Shown: piece after piece, positions 59,641 through 64,000 of the stretch
How positions within the stretch are numbered: position 1 is the first letter of the stretch
Layout: each line of letters begins with the position of its first letter
Assembly: GCF_047675955.1 (NCBI RefSeq)
Contig: NC_132904.1
Span: forward strand, 57,159,435 to 57,223,434
Length of the DNA stretch: 64,000 nucleotides
Reading direction: 5' to 3'
From: Chlorocebus sabaeus
Taxonomy: Eukaryota > Chordata > Mammalia > Primates > Cercopithecidae
Program-made: the position numbers and the translations under genes
The notes under the pieces: generated by a model
Seen by the model: the letters and a program-made list of their open reading frames with translations, nothing else
What the model was told of the DNA's origin: nothing
Databases searched by the model: none

Positions 59641-60889
59641 CAGTGTCAGTCTTCAGTCGCTAAGCCGAGAAGATCTGGGAAGGAGTCAGTCAGAGAGCCT
59701 TGGGCCAGAGTTCCAGGGGCTCTGGAAGTGGCTGCCAGGTGAGTTGAACAGTCTGATTTTCAGGGGGGTCTCACACAGATGGGACAGGGCTTAGGAGGAA
59801 TCCTGGGCTGCAGACATTCCTTGGCCTAGTGGCCGGATTTCCAGCACTTGTAGCAAGCTCCTGGGGGAGGAGGTTCTGGAGAAACCTCTGGTAGCTGTGG
59901 TTCAGGCGTTTGGAGTTCTTGTGTGCTGGAGATGTGGCTGGGGTTTCTCTCAGTGGAGGCAAGGAATTGCAACTCAGAAATACATTGCTACTTGGCTGCC
60001 TCTACTTTATTATTGTACACTTGAAGGTGAGGTTAATTAAGTCCTGTTGAGGGGTTTGAGGGCTGGAATTTAATTTTTGGGGTTTTATTTAATGTCGGGA
60101 GCAGATTGGGTAATAAAACGTATATTGAGAATAAGACGGCCTTTTGACCTTTTAGGGTCTAGGGCTGTAAAGCGTCTCAGGGTTGCTGCTAAATGAGCCA
60201 TGAACTGGGCTGGGTTTTTCATATTTGATGAAAAAGAGCCTAAACACTAACTGATTTGGGAGAGCTCGGATAAAGAAAAAGGAGCATTAACCTTGACTAT
60301 GTCTTTAGCTCTAGTTACCTTTTTAAGAGGAAATTGTTGTGCGGGTCAGGGAGGGCTAGTCACGGAAGGAAACTGTAAGCCAGACCGGGTGTGAGGAGGA
60401 GAGGTGATAAAAGGATTATAGGGTAGGGGAGCAGAGGCTGAGGAAAAATTGGGACTTAGCTCGGCCTGGCGAGGAGGGGAGAGGTCAGATGGGTCTGTAA
60501 AAAAGGAATATTAGAAAGATTCAGCGACACTAGGGGTTGGGACTGAGCGGACAGATTGGGGGGAAAGAAGGAAGATTTGGGATAAGTTGCATTTGGAACA
60601 GACACTAGGGAGGGACCGATGTGTAAAAGAATGCCTGGATACCAGGCATCTCAGACCATTTGCCCATTTAACGACAATAATTATTTAGATCTTGTAGGAT
60701 GGAAAAATCGAAAGTGCCATTTTCTGGCTATTTGGAACTGCTGTCGAGTTTGTATTGGGGTCAAGCGGCATTGTAGAAGAAAATAAGGCATTTAGGTTTT
60801 AGGTCAGGTGTAAGTTGAAGAGGTTTTAAGTTCTTGAGAACACAGGCTAAGGGAGAAGGAGGAGGAATGGAGGGTGGAAGGTTGCCCAT
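59640..60889 (-). pseudogene. ERV gag remnant
   Basis: Begins at a Met-Gly-Asn start (codon 60887-60889), typical of a myristoylated matrix N-terminus, and soon meets a stop at 60761. Near 59820-59862 the nucleocapsid zinc knuckle is readable as C-x2-C-x4-H-x4-C with a stop directly after the histidine. Frames between are broken. Confidence 0.6.
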
Positions 60890-61108
60890 AGTGAAGGAGA
60901 TAAGCCTAGAGAAAAGAGAGAGTAGAGACACGGAGAGAAGGGGTTGGGGGGTTCCTGCCCTCCAGAAAAGCGGGAAAGGAGTGGAGATGTGGAGATAAGG
61001 GACATAGATTCCTAAAAAATCCACAAAGAAGATTGAACAAATCGTAGGATCTTCTGTTAACCCCAAAATAATGAACTCCATCACCATTGTGCTATTTCTG
61101 GTCTTCAT
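60761..61108 (-). pseudogene. Chimeric frame: OR N-terminus fused in frame to ERV gag start
   Basis: A 115-codon open frame starting at the OR ATG (61108). Residues 1-36 are an OR5-type N-terminus (N-S-T glycosylation site, E-F-I-I-L-G-L-T-E-D-P, TM1 up to G-I-Y-V). The junction is at about 61001. Residues 37-73 come from ERV leader and 74-115 from gag. It is an accidental fusion with no complete domain. There is no evidence that it is expressed, and the local OR promoter would be the only candidate driver. Confidence 0.75.
61002..61108 (-). pseudogene. OR pseudogene, 5' part (start to TM1)
   Basis: MKTRNSTMVMEFIILGLTED then TM1 to G-I-Y-V, the counterpart of the 3' part ending at 56005. The two halves, put in order, form one ordinary OR coding exon interrupted between adjacent TM1 codons. 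Confidence 0.9.
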
Positions 61109-61117
61109 CCTTTTTGG

Positions 61118-61140
61118 AATTGTGCCTATTGAAATAAAAA
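61118..61140 (-). promoter_or_regulatory. Candidate 3' splice acceptor of the split OR
   Basis: Minus strand GGTTTTTATTTCAATAG/GCAC with AG at 61126-61127, 17 nt upstream of the ATG. Equivalent in place and sequence to the one at 12344-12345. Confidence 0.4.
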
Positions 61141-61509
61141 CCAGTAAATATTAGAATAATTTAAATAATCTCATTATTTATATCTTTATTTCAACATTCA
61201 TTCTATTAAAAATTAAATTTTAGATTTCACTTTCATCTAATGCTTATATTTCATGAAGTATTTCCAAACATATTACATTAAGCATTGAGAATATTAATGG
61301 CTATTATCTTAAAATCCCAGATACTCATAAAGAAAACAGTGACTCAGTTTAGAATATGGTTAACACTCACATTTACATCATTTGGTCAATTCAGGTTGTT
61401 GAATGAACACTTACAGCAATGATGTTTTTGAGACTCTGATGAGAATCAGAATGGCCAAAGTGATTGACTTTATGTTACTGTTTAGCACTGTCCAATTTGC
61501 CTCTATTTC
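61141..61509. other. Upstream flank of OR locus 4
   Basis: AT-rich, no recognised repeat or gene. Confidence 0.4.
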
Positions 61510-62385
61510 TCATCACTTTGCATAGTTTGCAAATATTTTCTCACATTCTATAAGTTGTCTATATACTCTGTTAAGAGTTTCTTTTGCTGTGCAGAAGCTT
61601 TTTAGTTTAATTAGATCTCACTTGTTCATTTTTGTTTTTGTTACAATTGCTTTTGAGGACTAAGCCTTTGCCAACAGCAGTATTGAATTCTTTGCCAACG
61701 GCAATATTGAGACGTTATTTCTTACGTTTTCTTCTAGGATGTTTATAGTTTGAGGTCTTACATGTAAGTCTTTAATCCATCTTGAGTTAGTTCTTGAATA
61801 TGGTAAAAGGAAAGGATCCAGGTTCATTCTCCTGCAGATGGCTAGCCAGTTATCCCAGCATTATTTACTGCGTAGGAAGTCCTTTTCCCATTGCTTCTTT
61901 TTGTTGGCTTTGTCAAAAGTCAGATGGTTTTAGGTTTGTGACTTTATTTCTGGGTTATCTCTTCTGTTCCATTGGTCTATGTGTCTGTTTTTATATCAGT
62001 ACAATGCTGTTTTTGTTACTGTAGCCTTGTAGTATAGTTTAAATTCAGGCAGTGTGATACCTCTGGGTTTTTATTTTATTTTATTTTATTTTATTTTATT
62101 TTATTTTATTTGCTTAGTATTGCTTTTGCTATTTGGGCTCTTTTTTGGTTCCATATGAATTTTGGCATAGCTTTCTCTAATTCTGTGAAAAAATGACTTT
62201 GGTAGTTTGATAGGAATAGCTATGTGTAAATAACATTGGGCAGAATGTCAATTTTAATAATATTGATTCTTCCAATCTGAGAACATGGATTTTTTTTTCC
62301 ATTTTGTGTCTCTAATTTCTTTCAGCAGTGTTTTGTAGTTCTGCTTCTAGATATCTTTCATCTCCTTGGTTAGCTGTATTTGCTA
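61510..62385 (-). mobile_element. L1 ORF2 segment, minus strand half of a head-to-head pair
   Basis: ORF2 text after the RT core, running minus from 62385 (AAATACAGCTAACC) to 61510 (late ORF2). Contains a (TTTTA)n expansion at 62068-62110. No 3' UTR follows on the left. Confidence 0.8.
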
Positions 62386-63713
62386 AATGTCTTCATCAGG
62401 AAATTAGAAAGATCTCAAGTTAAAAATCTAACATTGCACCTAGAGGAACGAGAATTTTTTAAAAAGCCAGCCCAAAGCAGAGAGAAGAAGCAAAATAACT
62501 AAAATTAAAGAAGAACTAAATAGGACTAAGATGGAAAAATCCATACAAAAGTCAATGACACCAAAAAATGATTTTTGAAAGAATAAACAAGATTGATAGA
62601 CCACTAGTTAGACTAACAAAAAAAAAACCACAGAAGATCCAAATAAGTACAATCAGAAAAGACAAAGATGACATTACAATAAATCCCACAGAAATACAAA
62701 AGATCCTCAGAGACTATTATGAACAACTCTATGCACACAAACTAGAAAATCTAGAGGAAATGGATAAATTCCTAGAAACATATAACCTCCCAGGACTGAG
62801 CCAGGAAGAAAGTGAAAACTTGAACAAATAATAACAAGTTCCAAAATTGAGTCAGTAATTAAAAAAAAAAAATCAGCCAAAAAAAAAAAAAGAAGGCCTG
62901 AACCAAATAGATTCACAGCCAAATTCGACCAGACATACAAAGAACTGATATCAATCCTACTGAAACTATTCCAAAAAATCGAAGAGGAGGGTCTCTTCCC
63001 TAACTCATTCTATGAAGCCAACATCAGTGTGATACCAAAATTTGGCAGAGACATGGCAAAAAGAGAAAACTTCAGGCCAATAACCCTAATGAACATAGAT
63101 GCACAAATCTAGCAAACTAAATCCAGCATCACATCAAAAAGTTAATACTCCACAATCAAGTAGGCTTTATTACTGGGATGCAAGCCTGGTTCAACATATG
63201 CAAATTAATAAATGTGATTCACCACATAAACTAAATGCAAAAACCATATGATTATTTCTATAGCTGCAGAAAAAGCTTTCAGTAAAATCCAACATCCCCT
63301 CATGATAAAAACTCTCAATATACCAGGCATCAAAAAAACATACCTCAAAATAACAAGAGCTTTCTATAACAAATCCATATTTCAACAGCGTACTGAATGG
63401 CAAAAGCTGGAAGCATTCCCCTTGAGAACTGGAATAAGACAAGGATACCCATTCTCACCACTCCTATTCAACATAATGAAGGTCTAGCCTGAGCAGTCAG
63501 GCAAGAGAAAGAAATAAAAGGCATCCAAAAAGGAAAAGAAGTCAAACTATACCTTAACAGACGACATGATTCTACACCTAGACAACATTAAAGATCCTGC
63601 TCAGAGGCTCCTAGAACTGATAGCAACTTCAGTAAAGTTTCAGAATATAAAATCAATGTATAAGAATTAGCATGTTTACACACCAATAACGTTCAAGCTG
63701 ACAGTCAAATCAA
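62386..63713 (+). mobile_element. L1 ORF2 segment, plus strand half of a head-to-head pair
   Basis: ORF2 from before the RT domain (CCACAGAAATACAAAAGATCC at about 62688) through the RT (R-Q-G-Y-P motif at 63437-63451) to AACTTCAGTAAAGTTTCAGAATAT and about 63705. Its L1 end point lies just upstream of where the minus half begins. One internal open stretch is 63248-63487. Confidence 0.8.
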
Positions 63714-64000
63714 GCCAGGCACAGTGGCTTATGCCTGTAATCCCAGCACTTTGGGAGGCCAAGGTAGGAGGATCACTTGAGCTCAGGAGTTCAAGAACAA
63801 TCTGGGCAACATAAGGAGACCTCAGCTCAGGAAAAAAAATTTAAAATTAGCCATGCATGGTGTCATGTGCCTGTGGTCCCAGCTATTCGGAAGGCTGAGG
63901 TGGGAGAGTTGCTTGAGCCCAGGAGATCGAGGCTACAGTAAGCTGTGATCACACCACTACACTCCAGCCTAGGTAACAGAACAGGATGCTCTGTCAAATA
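63714..64000 (+). mobile_element. AluJ, plus strand, running to the window edge
   Basis: GCCAGGCACAGTGGCTTATGCC and a diverged J-type body (GCTTGAGCCCAGGAG). It is cut by the end of the window before its tail. Confidence 0.85.

Larger units (their letters stand above)
56006..61001 (-). mobile_element. ERV-H-type endogenous retrovirus (LTR7 group), 5' LTR lost
   Basis: A class I endogenous retrovirus inserted in the OR gene, reading on the minus strand: gag (about 59640-60889), protease (about 59228-59640), reverse transcriptase (about 58590-59210), RNase H (about 57880-58165), integrase (about 56985-57450), a very short env-region remnant, polypurine tract and one LTR. About 5.0 kb. The LTR sequence and the gene order with env largely missing fit the common deleted form of HERV-H. 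The leader, primer-binding site and 5' LTR are absent, and the gag leader abuts OR coding sequence directly. Every gene carries stops or frameshifts and the copy is defective. Confidence 0.85.

Noticed and set aside
1..64000. CRISPR arrays, bacterial operons, rRNA or tRNA genes
   Set aside because: No array, cloverleaf or bacterial-style gene organisation was seen. The sequence is mammalian, and its tandem repeats are microsatellites.

Overview
The window is primate nuclear DNA, most likely from an Old World monkey (macaque/baboon-type). It is dense in Alu and L1 repeats, and the youngest Alu (45941-46280) carries the cercopithecoid AluYR-type diagnostic positions (GGCTCAAGCC in the left arm, GATCCGGCCACTG in the right arm) and a perfect 15-bp target-site duplication. 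Two L1 3' ends (18530-18719 and 29069 onward) differ by one base over the stretch compared and look like the monkey-lineage young L1.

The only genes seen are four olfactory receptor (OR) loci in a decayed part of an OR cluster. The order and families (OR5-like, OR10AB-like, OR5P-like, OR5-like) fit the OR5P/OR5E/OR10AB/OR10A neighbourhood known from human chromosome 11p15.4; this placement is inferred from remembered family resemblance, not from a search. (1) 11389-12325, minus strand: OR5-like pseudogene with two single-base deletions and DRY changed to NHY. (2) 23794-24741, minus: the only complete OR reading frame, OR10AB-like, but DRY is VRY and a 9-bp in-frame deletion removes the Cys-Asp-Ile of extracellular loop 2. 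(3) 42047-42984, plus: OR5P-like, intact except for one missing T in a T-run. (4) 55171-61108, minus: OR5-like, badly degraded and split in transmembrane segment 1 by an endogenous retrovirus.

Region by region: 1-11 kb holds old L1, an MST-type LTR with a 5-bp duplication, a Tigger-like DNA transposon with TA target sites and an AluJ inside it, and anonymous sequence. 11-14.2 kb is OR locus 1 and its upstream flank. 15.2-22.8 kb is a nested stack of L1 and Alu insertions. 23.8-24.8 kb is the OR10-like gene, followed by about 4 kb of mostly single-copy DNA with MIR/L2 remnants. 29-35 kb is L1 in both orientations. 38.4-41.4 kb is an L1 with a 5' end and a 3' end but without most of ORF2. 42-43 kb is the OR5P-like locus. 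44-46.3 kb is L1/Alu. 45.75-47.25 kb is an old paralogue of the flank of OR locus 1. 49.9-53.9 kb is an ancient L1. 55-61 kb is OR locus 4 plus an ERV-H/LTR7-type provirus. 61.5-64 kb is L1 in head-to-head halves and an AluJ at the edge.

The genes do not form a pathway. Each OR would be an independently expressed single-coding-exon odorant receptor, and here the cluster is largely non-functional. No new biological system was found. The most informative structures are the ERV-in-OR insertion with its chimeric reading frame, the OR10-like frame that is open but has lost family-defining residues, and several well-resolved retrotransposition scars.
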